Assembly: GCF_015356825.1 (NCBI RefSeq)
Contig: NZ_JAACYW010000050.1
Span: 1-53,666, forward strand
Length of the DNA: 53,666 nucleotides
Origin: Catenulispora rubra
Lineage (GTDB): Bacteria; Actinomycetota; Actinomycetes; Streptomycetales; Catenulisporaceae
Direction: 5' to 3'
Below are positions 33,572 to 42,361 of this stretch, piece after piece. Numbering within the stretch: the first letter of the stretch is position 1; each line of letters opens with the position of its first letter. The position numbers and the translations under genes were made by a program. The notes beneath the pieces were generated by a model, which was not told the origin of the DNA, ran no database searches, and saw nothing but the letters and a program-made list of their open reading frames with translations.

Positions 33572-35863
33572 TCACCCCGTGGCGGCGATGTCCAGGACGT
33601 TCTTGCCCACGTACACCCAGGTCGTCCACAGCGCGCCGGCCTTGACGTAAGCCGCACCGCTGCTGTTCAGGGTGAAGATGAGCGGACCGTTGCCGGGATC
33701 GCTGCCCACGGCGATCGAAGCGGCCTGGGTGTGCTCGTCGACCCAGTTCGTCGAGAGCCCGCCTTCCTTGGCGAGGACCTCGCCGTCGGCGCGGATCGCG
33801 GTGATCAGCGGGCCGTCGAGCGGGTCGCTGGCGACCGCGATCTGGGTCATGCCGCCGGCCTCGTCCACCCAGTTCGTCGAGAGGCCGCCCTCCTTCGACC
33901 AGACCTCGCCGGTCGAACTCAGGGCCGTGATCAGCGGGCCGTTCGCGGCGTCGCTGGCCGCCGCGACGTGGGTCATGCTGCCGGCTTCGTCCACCCAGGC
34001 GGTCGACAGGCCGCCCTCCTTGGCCCAGACCTCGCCGTTGGACTGCACGATCACCAGCAGCGGGCCGTGGACCGGGTCGCTGGCGACGGCGACCTGGGCG
34101 ACGTCGCCGGCCTCGTCCACCCAGCCGGCGGACAGGCTGCCCTCCTTCACGTACAGCTCCCCGCCGAAGGCGACGTACGCCACCAGAGGACCGTTCGTCG
34201 GGTCGCTCGCGGCCGCGACCTGCGTCGCCGGGCCGCCTTCGTCGACCCAGCCGGCGGACAGGCCGCCCTCCTTCGCGTACACCTCGCCGTTGCCGGTGGA
34301 GGCGACGAGCAGCGGACCGTTCGTGGAATCGCTCGCCACGGCCTGGTGCGCCGCACCGGACGTCTCAAGGTTCCACGGCGCACCGCTCAGCGCGCCTTGG
34401 GAGGCGTAGGTGTTGCCGTCCGTGCTTCTGGCGCCGAGCACCAGGTTCGGGTTCGAGAACACGGTGTCCGGCACGAACCCGGCTGTTCCCTGCGGCGTGC
34501 CGCTGCCCGTGGGCCCGTCGTAACCCGTCCGGGCGGTGCACAGGTAGGTCGGGCTGCAGCTGCCGTTGCTGCCGCTCGTGACGTCGTTGAGGTTGCCGGT
34601 GTGCGCGTACGGATACGACGCGGGGTACGTACCGCCGGTGATGTTGTTCGCCTGGGCGTATACGGCGGCGATGATCGGAGCGGACTCGCTGGTACCTCCC
34701 ACCTGCGTCCACCCGCCCGCGTTGTAGCTGTCGTAGACGGCCACGCCGGTGTTCGGGTCGGCGTCCGCCGAGACGTCGGCCACGGCGCGCCGGGAGCAGC
34801 CGGTGTCCGACTGCCAGGCGGGCTTCGCCTCGTAGGCGGAGCAGCCGGAGCCGGTGCCGGACCAGGCGCTCTCGGTCCAGCCGCGGGCGTTGCCGCCGGC
34901 CGACAGTGAGGTGCCGCCGACCGCGGTCACGTCGGGGGAGGCAGCCGGGTACATGACCCCGTAGCCGCTGTCGCCGGCGGAGGCGGTGATGACGACGCCG
35001 GGGTGGTTGTAGTAGGCGGTGTCGAGTTGGGTCTCCCCGCTGAACTCGGGCCCGCCGTAGCTGTTGGAGACGTACTTGGCGCCCTGGGCGACGGCCGAGT
35101 TCACGCCGACACCGAGGTCCCCGTAGCCGGCGCTGTTCGTCTCGACCAGCAGGATGTGGCACTGCTGGCACAGCGCGGACACCATGTCCACGTCCAGCGT
35201 CTCCTCGGTGGCCCAGCCGATGGTGGCGCCGGACGCCGCGGCGGGCAGCGGGCCCGGGGCGCCGAGCTCGTTGACCTTGGTCACGCAGCCCGACAGCGTC
35301 GTGGGGTCGCACGCGGCCAGGCCGAACTGGGCCCGGTAGGCCGCGTCGTCCGCGACGATGGCGGGATCGTCGTAGGCGTCGACGATCGCCACCGTGGTCT
35401 GCGGACCGTTCGCGGTCGCCCCGACCCCGTAGGCGCTTTGCAGGTCGGAGGGGAAGTATCCGTAGCCCCAGGGCGTGTTGAAGGGCGCGACGCTTCCGCG
35501 AGCCAGCGGCCTGAGATCGGTACGCCGCTGCGCGAGGCAGGCCGCGGATCCCGGCTTGGGGGCGGCGCAGGCATTCTGTACCGCGGGTTTCGCCGCGGCG
35601 TGGGCGGCCATGACGGCTGCGTCGCTGATGCCCTTGGGCTTGGTCTTCGTGGGTGTACTCGTGGCGGCGAGGCTGGTGTGGCTGCCGGATATGAGGCTCC
35701 CGGCGGCACCGGCACCGGCACCGGTGGCCGCAGAGGACTGTGGAGCGCTGGCGAGCCCCGCCCCGAGCACCACAACCACTGCGGCCAGAGTGCCCAGCGC
35801 GCGCCTGCGATGGTGCGTTCGCGGCCGATGGACGGCCGCAGCCGTGCGGCGTTCCTTGAACAA
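33572..35863 (-). CDS. Secreted S53 (sedolisin) serine-carboxyl protease with C-terminal beta-propeller
   Basis: I choose TTG 35863, which has GGGAGGG at proper distance; a GTG at 35908 is possible but lacks one. This gives 763 residues with a signal peptide (ALGTLAAVVVVLGAGLASAP, QSSA-A) and a short propeptide. The catalytic part (about 110-480) has the E-x3-D pair in ATEETLDVDMVSALC, the oxyanion Asp in SAGDSGYG, the nucleophile in GGTSESAP and the Ca-site loop GPTGSGTPQG. Residues about 480-763 are six 42-residue repeats (VAxASDPxNGPLL...GEVWAKEGGLSxxWVDEAG) plus a split seventh, likely a seven-bladed propeller. Family enzymes work at acid pH. The propeller may bind polysaccharide or substrate. 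Confidence 0.87.
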   Translation of the reverse strand: MFKERRTAAAVHRPRTHHRRRALGTLAAVVVVLGAGLASAPQSSAATGAGAGAAGSLISGSHTSLAATSTPTKTKPKGISDAAVMAAHAAAKPAVQNACAAPKPGSAACLAQRRTDLRPLARGSVAPFNTPWGYGYFPSDLQSAYGVGATANGPQTTVAIVDAYDDPAIVADDAAYRAQFGLAACDPTTLSGCVTKVNELGAPGPLPAAASGATIGWATEETLDVDMVSALCQQCHILLVETNSAGYGDLGVGVNSAVAQGAKYVSNSYGGPEFSGETQLDTAYYNHPGVVITASAGDSGYGVMYPAASPDVTAVGGTSLSAGGNARGWTESAWSGTGSGCSAYEAKPAWQSDTGCSRRAVADVSADADPNTGVAVYDSYNAGGWTQVGGTSESAPIIAAVYAQANNITGGTYPASYPYAHTGNLNDVTSGSNGSCSPTYLCTARTGYDGPTGSGTPQGTAGFVPDTVFSNPNLVLGARSTDGNTYASQGALSGAPWNLETSGAAHQAVASDSTNGPLLVASTGNGEVYAKEGGLSAGWVDEGGPATQVAAASDPTNGPLVAYVAFGGELYVKEGSLSAGWVDEAGDVAQVAVASDPVHGPLLVIVQSNGEVWAKEGGLSTAWVDEAGSMTHVAAASDAANGPLITALSSTGEVWSKEGGLSTNWVDEAGGMTQIAVASDPLDGPLITAIRADGEVLAKEGGLSTNWVDEHTQAASIAVGSDPGNGPLIFTLNSSGAAYVKAGALWTTWVYVGKNVLDIAATG
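33592..34350 (-). repeat. Six tandem ~126-bp coding repeats in the S53 protease
   Basis: Each unit encodes 42 residues ending GLSxxWVDE. Units differ at many codons, so they are old rather than freshly duplicated, except that the motifs KEGGLS and WVDE are nearly fixed. Confidence 0.8.
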
Positions 35864-36071
35864 GGTTCCCTCCCTGTGTCGTGCGCGTAGAACCCGCGCC
35901 TGAACCACGACAAACGTAGGAAGGAGCGCCGGGCACCGGGCTAGAGCCGCGCGCGTGCGCGAGGAGCGGCGTGACCTGGTCGCGGGCTGTCGACCCGTGA
36001 ACAGGCGGCAGAAAGGGGCAAGAGCGATCGCGGCGGTCCTCGCGGAACGCGGCGACGCCGGTGCGCCGGGA

Positions 36072-36600
36072 TCACTCTTTGGCGGCGCCGGCGAGCATGC
36101 CCATGACCAGGAACCGCTGGGAGAAGAGGAACACCGCCAGCACCGGGGTGGTCGCCAGCACGGCGGCGAGCGCGAGTTCCGGGCGTCCGACGCCGATGGA
36201 TCCGAGGCCGACCTGGATCGGGAGCTGGGTGCTCTGCGGCAGAAGTACGTAGGGCAGGAAGTAGTTGGTCCAGTTGGCGACGAAGCTGAAGAACCCGACG
36301 AGTGCGACGACCGGCGTCGCCAGCGGCAGCACGACCCGGCGGAAGGTGCCGAATTCCGTGCAGCCGTCGAGGCGTGCGGCTTCGAGCAGCGACCTGGGGA
36401 TCGCCGTGTTGAAGTAGATGTACGCCAGGAAGACCCCGAAGGGGTAGAACGAGAAGGGGAGGATGATCGACCACATCGAGCCGATCAGGTGCACGGCGCT
36501 GGTCTCCAGGAACAGCGGCACGACCAGCGTCGTGCCGGGCATCAGCATGACCACCAGGGTCGACACGAGCAGCGTGTGCCGGCCCGGGAAGTCGGCGTCG
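36072..36600 (-). pseudogene. Truncated sugar ABC transporter permease (MalG type)
   Basis: The frame reads DFPGRHTLLVSTLVVMLMPG, VPLFLETSAVHLIGSMWSII, the EAA loop EAARLDGCTEFGTFRRVVLP and a normal C-terminus LVMGMLAGAAKE. That is the last 165-175 residues of a MalG-like permease of about 280-300. The first two or three helices and the start codon are missing; upstream the frame dissolves into Asp/Thr codons from a GACACC-type microsatellite. A short in-frame start (36566) exists, but the product would lack membrane segments required for transport. No partner ATPase or binding protein is nearby. Confidence 0.75.
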
Positions 36601-36820
36601 GTGTCGGTGTCGGCGTAGACGTCGCGGTCGCTGAGCTGTCCGGCGAGCCGCCACCGCTCGGGGTCGCCGCCGGGGTGCTCGACGGCGTCCTACCGGGAGG
36701 CGCGACCGTCGACGTGACCGTCGTCGGTACCGGAGTCGGTGTGCCGGTGGTGCCGGTGGCGCCGTTGAGCGTGATGGAGGAGCTGCCGCTGCTTTGGTAT
36801 CCCGCGGTGGCCAGGATCAT
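36601..36820 (-). pseudogene. Scrap of a secreted protein: Ser-rich strand and Pro/Thr linker
   Basis: A frame reads TAGYQSSGSSSITLNGATGT, TGTPTPVPTTVTSTVAPPG and then more PTPT repeats before running out of frame into the permease remnant. The composition is that of a linker between secreted domains. It has no start and no recognised domain, and is best seen as deletion debris. Confidence 0.4.
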
Positions 36821-37010
36821 GTATGTCGTCGCCGGTCAGGTCATCGGTCAGTCTCCAGACGGAGCACCGCAGCGATGTCGCGTCCTGACAGCGCGATCAC
36901 TCGATCCAGGCGTGTACCTGCTCACAACCGCGGACCGACCGGACATCGTAGATCGGTCGGCAGCGCGCCGGACCACGCGTATGGTGTGTACGCAGGAGGA
37001 CGGTGCCGGA
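36821..37010. other. Region upstream of FhaA-like gene
   Basis: CCGACC (36936-36941 area) and GGTCGG (36955-36960 area) can form a short stem about 50 bp before the gene; an AGGAGG stands at 36994-36999. Nothing else is seen. Confidence 0.35.
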
Positions 37011-37688
37011 ATGGGAATGTTCGACCGCGTCGAACGGCGACTGGACAACTTGATCAGCGGGGGCTTCGCGCGTGCCTTCAAGGCCGAGCTGGTGCCCGCG
37101 GATATCGCCGCGGAGCTGCGGCGCGAGTGCGACGGCACGGTGGTGGTCCGAGGGCGGGGGCGCTCGGTGGCGGCCAACGACTACCTCGTGCAGGTCGCCC
37201 CTGCCGACTTCACCCGGCTCGCCCCGCAAGCGGCGGAGCTGGCGGCGCAGCTGAACGAAGCGGTCCGTGCGCACGTGCAGGAGCAGCGTTACGTCCTGGT
37301 CGGGCCGCTCGCGGTGCGGCTTGAGGCCGCCGAGGATCTTGCCGTCGGGGTATGCCGCGTCCGTAGTGTCGTCCTGCCGGCCAGCCAGCCCTCCGGTCCG
37401 AGTGCGCGGCGGGTGACGGCTCCTTGGCTTGAGATGAACGGCGCTCGGATCCCGTTGTCCACGAGCCAGACCACTCTCGGGCGCGGCCCGGAGGCAGACG
37501 TTCGGATGTATGACCCGGGGGTCTCATCGCGGCATGCCGTGATCCGTCTCGGCGACTCCGCGACCATCCAAGACCTCGGCTCCACGAATGGAACCTTTGT
37601 CGACGGCCGGCGTGTCGGCGTGGCCGATCTGCGGGACGGCGCCGTGATCGTGCTCGGAGGCGTCCGCGTGACGTTCCACAACGCCTGA
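37011..37688 (+). CDS. FhaA-like protein (DUF3662 plus FHA domain)
   Basis: ATG 37011 after AGGAGG gives 225 residues. Residues 1-110 match the DUF3662 domain of FhaA (MFDRVERRLDNLISGGFARA, FKAELVPADIAAELRRECD, NDYLVQVAPADFTRL). Residues about 140-225 are an FHA domain with the phosphothreonine-binding residues LGRGPEADVRMYD, SSRHAVIR and DLGSTNGTFVDG. FhaA partners the kinases PknA/PknB in cell-wall control. Normally fhaA heads the pknB-pstP-rodA-pbpA operon near the origin; none of those genes follows here, so this is an extra paralogue. The linker between the domains is short. Confidence 0.88.
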   Translation: MGMFDRVERRLDNLISGGFARAFKAELVPADIAAELRRECDGTVVVRGRGRSVAANDYLVQVAPADFTRLAPQAAELAAQLNEAVRAHVQEQRYVLVGPLAVRLEAAEDLAVGVCRVRSVVLPASQPSGPSARRVTAPWLEMNGARIPLSTSQTTLGRGPEADVRMYDPGVSSRHAVIRLGDSATIQDLGSTNGTFVDGRRVGVADLRDGAVIVLGGVRVTFHNA

Positions 37689-37730
37689 GCGTCACTCCGA
37701 CCAGCGGCGGAACCCGTGGCGCTTCAGCGT

Positions 37731-39461
37731 TCACTCGACGAGTTTCCCCTCGGTGGACACGTCGCGCATGAGCGTGGCGATCTCGTCGGGGATGGCGGCG
37801 ATCGCCTCGTGCGTGATCTGTCCGGGGCCGGACCAGACGAGGTTCACGCGCAGCGCGGTGTCGGGGTTCGGGTAGTCGCTGCGGTTGTGGCAGCCGCGGG
37901 TTTCGCGGCGTTCGAGGGCTGATTCGAGGGTGGCGCGGGCGGCGAGGGTGGCGGCCTTGAGGTCGAAGGCGTGGGCGAGGTCCTGGTAGCCGGCGATGTC
38001 GGGGTGTATGCCGACGTCCTTGGTGCGGTGCTCCAGTTCGTCGAGTTCGAACAGGCCCTCGCGCAGGCCGTTCTCGTCGCGGACGACGCCGGCGTGGTCG
38101 GTCATGGTGTTGCGCAGGGTGCGTTGCAGTGTTCGGACGTTCTCCCGGCCGTCGGCCGCGAGCAGTTCGTCGATCTCGTGGCGTGCTTGCGCTGCCGCCT
38201 CCGAAGACCGCTGTTGCGCCGCCAGGCTCCGTGAGTAGCGTGCGGCTGCTTCGCCGACGATGCGGCCGTAGACCAGCAGCTCGATCAGGGAGTTGCCGCC
38301 CAGCCGGTTCGCGCCGTGCAGGCCGCTGGCGGCTTCGCCGAGGGCGTACAGGCCCTCGACGCCGGTGCCGTGGTCTTCCGGGCGGACCCAGACGCCGCCC
38401 ATCGAGTAGTGCGCGGTGGGTGCGATCTCGATGGGTTCCCGGGTGATGTCGAGCATTTGGAGTTCGAGCAGCGTGTGATAGACGCGGGGCAGCCGCTGCA
38501 TGATCGTCTCGCGGGGCAGGTGCGAGACATCGAGCCAGACGCCGCCGGCCGGGGTGCCGCGCCCCTGCTTGATCTCGGTGTAGGCGGCCAGGGCGACGCG
38601 GTCGCGGGTGGAAAGCTCCATGCGTTCGGGGTCGTACTTGGCCATGAACCGCTCGCCGAGCGAGTTGCGCAGCACACCGCCCTCCCCGCGCGCGGCTTCG
38701 GAGACGAGCGTGCCGGCTGCGTTCTCGGGAGCGATCAGGCCGGAGGGGTGAAACTGCACGAGCTCCGCGTCGCGGATCCGGCCGCCGGCTTCCAGGGCCA
38801 GCCGGAAGGAGTCCCCGGTGTTCTCATCCCGGCGTGAGGAGGTCCTGCGCCAGATGCGGGTGTGGCCGCCCGCGGCGAGGATGACGGCGTCGGCGTGGAT
38901 CAGGTACCGGGTCCCGTCCTCCAGATCGAAGCCGTAGGCGCCGAACACGACGTTGTCCCGCACCAGGATCCGCGTGATGTACACCGTGTCCAGGATCGGG
39001 ATGTCCAGCTGCGTGGCGCGGTTGATCAGCGTGCGCTGGATCTCCAGCCCGGTGTAGTCGCCGGCGAAGGCGGTGCGCCGGTAGGTGTGGGCGCCGAAGA
39101 ACCGCTGAGAGATGCGGCCGTCGGCTTCGCGAGCGAAGGGCATGCCGTAGCGTTCGAGGTCTGAGATGCCGCGTGCGGCGTTCTCCGTGACGATCCGCAC
39201 TGTCTCCGGATCCGCGAGCAGGTAGCTCTCCTTCAGGGTGTCCGCGGCGTGTTGCTGCCACGAGTCCTCCGGGTCCATCGTCGACAGGGCGGCGTTGATG
39301 CCGCCGGCGGCGAGGCTGGTGTGCGCGTCGGCTTTCGGCCGCTTGCCCACCGCCAGGACGTCGACGCCCCGTTCGGCCAGTTCGATCGCGGCGCGCAGAC
39401 CGGCGCCGCCGGTGCCGATGACGAGGACGGACGTCGCGATCTGCTGCTCGTTGCTCTTCAT
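37731..39461 (-). CDS. Fumarate reductase/succinate dehydrogenase flavoprotein-like protein (orphan)
   Basis: ATG 39461 follows GGCAGGAG and gives 576 residues. The FAD site is VLVIGTGGAGLRAAIELAER, the His-flavin region HTSLAAGGINAALST, and the catalytic and capping segments VQFHPSGL, SEAARGEGGVLRNSLGERF and YSMGGVWVRPED are in place, followed by the helical C-terminal domain with RETRGCHNRSDYP. NadB (L-aspartate oxidase) is the main alternative. No iron-sulfur or membrane-anchor subunit gene is adjacent, so either electrons pass to a soluble partner or the enzyme acts as a soluble oxidase/reductase. An ECF41-type promoter lies 50 bp upstream, linking it to the sigma factor encoded divergently at 39620. 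Confidence 0.88.
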   Translation of the reverse strand: MKSNEQQIATSVLVIGTGGAGLRAAIELAERGVDVLAVGKRPKADAHTSLAAGGINAALSTMDPEDSWQQHAADTLKESYLLADPETVRIVTENAARGISDLERYGMPFAREADGRISQRFFGAHTYRRTAFAGDYTGLEIQRTLINRATQLDIPILDTVYITRILVRDNVVFGAYGFDLEDGTRYLIHADAVILAAGGHTRIWRRTSSRRDENTGDSFRLALEAGGRIRDAELVQFHPSGLIAPENAAGTLVSEAARGEGGVLRNSLGERFMAKYDPERMELSTRDRVALAAYTEIKQGRGTPAGGVWLDVSHLPRETIMQRLPRVYHTLLELQMLDITREPIEIAPTAHYSMGGVWVRPEDHGTGVEGLYALGEAASGLHGANRLGGNSLIELLVYGRIVGEAAARYSRSLAAQQRSSEAAAQARHEIDELLAADGRENVRTLQRTLRNTMTDHAGVVRDENGLREGLFELDELEHRTKDVGIHPDIAGYQDLAHAFDLKAATLAARATLESALERRETRGCHNRSDYPNPDTALRVNLVWSGPGQITHEAIAAIPDEIATLMRDVSTEGKLVE

Positions 39462-39510
39462 GCCTACTCCTGCCGCTCCCGGCTGGTCGGGACTATCGAT
39501 CACCAGCTGA

Positions 39511-39537
39511 GACCGGACAGCGTCCGGGTTTGTGACA
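39511..39537 (-). promoter_or_regulatory. ECF41-type promoter P1 for the flavoprotein gene
   Basis: On the minus strand TGTCACA (39537-39531), a 16-nt spacer and GGTC (39514-39511), followed by TCAGCTG. The GGTC ends 50 bp before the flavoprotein ATG. The -35 matches the published ECF41 element as I recall it; the known -10 is CGTC, here GGTC. Confidence 0.75.
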
Positions 39538-39619
39538 CCAAGCCCTGAAGTTGGTGCAGAGGGCGACCTTGGCTCAGGATGAAGGAAGTGCAGGCGACGA
39601 CGCGATCAGACAGAGGCCG

Positions 39620-40525
39620 ATGGTGACCGATTCCGAGGTGGACGCCGAGGCGGCCGCCACCGACCTTGAGCAGGCCGTTGCCGTGTTCGCGAGCGTGCGG
39701 CCGCGGCTGTTCGGGATCGCGTACCGCATGCTCGGCAGCGCCACCGACGCCGAGGACCTGGTCCAGGAGGTGTGGCTGCGCTGGCAGACCTACGACCGGA
39801 GCAAGGTGGCCAACCCCGCGGCGTTCCTGGCCACGGCGGCGACCCGGCTGGCCATCAACGAACTCCAGTCCGCACGGGTGCGGCGTGAGACGTACATCGG
39901 GCCGTGGTTGCCCGAGCCGGTGGATACCGGCGCCGATCCCTACCTCGGTGCCGAACGGGGCGAGGCGCTGGAGTTCGCGGCGCTTTTGCTGATGGAGAAG
40001 CTCACGCCGAACGAGCGCGCGGCGTACATCCTGCGGGAGGCCTTCGACTACTCGTACGCCCAGATCGCGGACATCGTGCAGTCGACCGAGCCCGCGGTGC
40101 GGCAGCTGGTCAGCCGGGCGCGCAAGCACATGACGCGCGAACGGCACACGCCGGTGAGCGCGGCCGCGCAGCGCGAGCTGCTGACGGCCTTCCTCGATGC
40201 CGCCCGTACGGGTGAGATGGCGGCGCTGGAGAAGCTCTTCGCGGCCGACGTCACCAGCCTGGCCGATGGCAACGGCCGGCACAAGGTCGCCCGCCGGGTG
40301 GTGGTCGGCGCGGCGTGGGTGGCGAAGTTCCTGGCCGCGATGTCCTGGTTCTGGGAGGGCGTCGAGACGCGGTTCACGACCATGAACGGGCAGCCCTGCG
40401 TCGTCCTCATGGTCGACGGGACGGTGTACGGCCTGCTCGCGATCGACGCCTCGGCCGACGGCATCGAGCAGGTGCTGTGGATGGTCAACCCGGAGAAGAA
40501 CGCGCAGGTCGCCGTTCCGGTCTGA
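39620..40525 (+). CDS. ECF41-type sigma factor with C-terminal SnoaL-like regulatory domain
   Basis: ATG 39620 gives 301 residues. Sigma region 2 (about 20-90; VRPRLFGIAYRMLGSATDAE, DLVQEVWLRWQ), the group-specific linker motif WLPEP (96-100), region 4 (about 125-175; LTPNERAAYILREAFDYSYA, QIADIVQSTEPAVRQL) and a C-terminal NTF2/SnoaL-like domain (about 180-301) are present. In ECF41 proteins that domain contacts the sigma part and replaces a separate anti-sigma factor; its usual DGGGK and NPDKL motifs read DGNGRHK and NPEKN here. Genes for oxidoreductases are usual ECF41 neighbours, as seen here. I infer it recognises the five TGTCACA-N16-GGTC sites in this island. Confidence 0.9.
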   Translation: MVTDSEVDAEAAATDLEQAVAVFASVRPRLFGIAYRMLGSATDAEDLVQEVWLRWQTYDRSKVANPAAFLATAATRLAINELQSARVRRETYIGPWLPEPVDTGADPYLGAERGEALEFAALLLMEKLTPNERAAYILREAFDYSYAQIADIVQSTEPAVRQLVSRARKHMTRERHTPVSAAAQRELLTAFLDAARTGEMAALEKLFAADVTSLADGNGRHKVARRVVVGAAWVAKFLAAMSWFWEGVETRFTTMNGQPCVVLMVDGTVYGLLAIDASADGIEQVLWMVNPEKNAQVAVPV

Positions 40526-40594
40526 CTCTCCGTCGTCACGAATCGGGCCGCTGCCCGGTCATAGCTGGCGACTACGAGAGAACGGCAGGACCGG

Positions 40595-41932
40595 GTGCGT
40601 ACGATTCTGGTTGTCGGCGGCGGCTATGCGGGCTTCTACACGGCCTGGAAGCTGGAGAAGAAGCTTCGGCGGGACGAGGCGAGGATCATCGTGATCGATC
40701 CGCGTCCGTACATGACGTATCAGCCCTTCCTCCCCGAAGTACTGGCCGGATCGGTCGAGGCACGCCACGCCGCGGTGTCGCTGCGCCGGCATCTGCGCCG
40801 AAGCACCCTCATCTCCGGCTCGGTCGTCGCGATCGACCATGCCCGGCGCACCGTCACGGTCCGCCCCGCCGAGGGTCCGGAATTCGCGGTCGAATACGAC
40901 ATCGTCGCCGTGACCGCCGGTGCGGTGACCCGAAAGCTCGCCGTTCCCGGCGTGGCGGAGCAGGCGATCGGCCTGAAGCACGTCGAGGAGGCGGTCGCCA
41001 TCCGGGACCGCCTGCTGACCGCCTTCGACCGGGCCTCGACGCTCCCCGCCGGGCCGCGGCGGCGCAAGCTGCTCACCGTCACCTTCGTCGGCGGCGGGTT
41101 CTCCGGCGTCGAAGGCTTCGGCGAGCTGCTGTCCCTGGCCGGCGCGCTGATCCGCGACTATCCGGAGCTCGATCCCGCCGAGCTGAGCTTCCACCTCATC
41201 GAAGCCGGACATCGGATCCTTCCCGAGGTCTCCGACCGGCCCGGGCAGTGGGTGGTGCGTTCATTGGAGAAGCGGGGAGCACACGTACATCTGGGCGCCA
41301 CCATGACCTCTGCGCTCGATGGCCACGTGGTCCTTTCCACCGGCGAGGAGTTCGATTCCGAACTGATCGTGTGGACGGTCGGCAACGCCGCGAATCCCAT
41401 GGTCCGCAGCCACACCGATCTGCCCATCGACGCGCGCGGGATGCTGATCGTGCGGTCCGACCTGCGGGTCGGCACCGAGAACGAGCCGGTCCCGGACGCC
41501 TGGGGCGCCGGCGACGACGCGGCCGTCCCGGACCTGGCCGCCGGCCGGCCGGGTGCGACGACGGTGCCCAACGCCCAGCACGCCGTGCGGCAGGGGAAAC
41601 TGCTGGCGCGGAACATCGTGGCCAGTTTGCGGGGACGCGAGGCGAAGCCGTACGTGCACCACAGCCTCGGCGTGGTCGCCACACTCGGGCTGGGACGAGG
41701 GATCTTCCAGTACCGTGGCATCGTCATCAAGGGCCTCCCGGCGTGGCTGATGCACCGGGGGTACCACGTCCTGGCGGTACCGAGCTGGGAGCGGAAGGTG
41801 CGGGTGTTCGCGATCTGGCTCACCGCCGCGGTGTTCGGCCGCGACATCGTCTCGCTGGCCTCGGTGCAGGATCCGCGCCGGGCGTTCGTCGCCGGAGGCG
41901 AGCCGCCAGGTGATCATGTACGTTCCGCATGA
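40595..41932 (+). CDS. Type II NADH dehydrogenase (NDH-2)-like FAD protein
   Basis: GTG 40595 gives 445 residues. Two nucleotide-binding folds are visible: the FAD site ILVVGGGYAGFYTAWKLEKK near the start and the NADH site LLTVTFVGGGFSGVEGFGEL around residues 155-175. The segment AWGAGDDAAVPDLAAGRPGA, followed by TVPNAQHAVRQGKLLARNI, is the conserved second FAD contact with the quinone-site residues. The C-terminus has a helical, membrane-associating region (MHRGYHVLAVPSWERKVRVF). It moves electrons from NADH to quinone without pumping protons. It starts 69 bp after the sigma factor and overlaps the next gene by 23 bp, so all three are probably one operon. Confidence 0.9.
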   Translation: MRTILVVGGGYAGFYTAWKLEKKLRRDEARIIVIDPRPYMTYQPFLPEVLAGSVEARHAAVSLRRHLRRSTLISGSVVAIDHARRTVTVRPAEGPEFAVEYDIVAVTAGAVTRKLAVPGVAEQAIGLKHVEEAVAIRDRLLTAFDRASTLPAGPRRRKLLTVTFVGGGFSGVEGFGELLSLAGALIRDYPELDPAELSFHLIEAGHRILPEVSDRPGQWVVRSLEKRGAHVHLGATMTSALDGHVVLSTGEEFDSELIVWTVGNAANPMVRSHTDLPIDARGMLIVRSDLRVGTENEPVPDAWGAGDDAAVPDLAAGRPGATTVPNAQHAVRQGKLLARNIVASLRGREAKPYVHHSLGVVATLGLGRGIFQYRGIVIKGLPAWLMHRGYHVLAVPSWERKVRVFAIWLTAAVFGRDIVSLASVQDPRRAFVAGGEPPGDHVRSA

Positions 41933-42278
41933 CGATCTCGTACGCGGCTTCGCAGAAGCCTGCCGGACGGGGGACACTGTCGCGCTCCGCGACACGCTGA
42001 GCGGTGATGCCAAAGCCGTGACCGACAGCGGGGGGCTGCTGCCCGCCACGCTGGGCGTGATCCACGGGGCCCGGGACGTCGCCCGGCTCGCAGCGGTACT
42101 GCTGTGCGGGTCGGGCGACACGGAGCTGAGCATAGAGGCCGTCAACGGCCGGGCCGGCCTGGCTTTGCGCCGGGGTGGCCGAGCCCTCGCAGTGGTCGGA
42201 ATCGATGCTGCCGGTGCTGAGATCACCGCGCTGTGGATCGTGCTCAACCCGGACAAGCTCTGCGGATGGCATCACTGA
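41910..42278 (+). CDS. Free-standing ECF41 C-terminal (SnoaL-like) regulatory domain
   Basis: The start is GTG 41910 or ATG 41916; GGAGG lies at 41895-41899, inside the NDH-2 gene, whose last 23 bp it overlaps. The 122 residues match the tail of ECF41 sigma factors end to end: LVRGFAEACRTGDTVALRDT, DSGGLLPA (39-46, equivalent of the DGGGK motif), GARDVARL, IEAVNGRAGLALRR and the signature NPDKL (113-117). No sigma region 2 or 4 is present. In full ECF41 proteins this domain controls sigma activity from within; as a separate protein made in the same operon as an ECF41 sigma it could act in trans. A generic SnoaL enzyme is the alternative, but NPDKL argues for the sigma-type domain. Confidence 0.78.
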   Translation: MIMYVPHDDLVRGFAEACRTGDTVALRDTLSGDAKAVTDSGGLLPATLGVIHGARDVARLAAVLLCGSGDTELSIEAVNGRAGLALRRGGRALAVVGIDAAGAEITALWIVLNPDKLCGWHH

Positions 42279-42279
42279 C

Positions 42280-42317
42280 GACCGGGCCCACGCGAGCTGC
42301 GATGCGTGGGTCCGGTC
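42280..42317. terminator. 14-bp stem terminator between convergent operons
   Basis: GACCGGGCCCACGC (42280-42293) pairs with GCGTGGGTCCGGTC (42304-42317) with one wobble pair. It starts 2 bp after the plus-strand stop and is 45 bp from the stop of the minus-strand NmrA-like gene. Confidence 0.8.
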
Positions 42318-42361
42318 GGGGTTCGTCCACGGGCCGTCAACGAGCCGTCAACGGATGTCCG

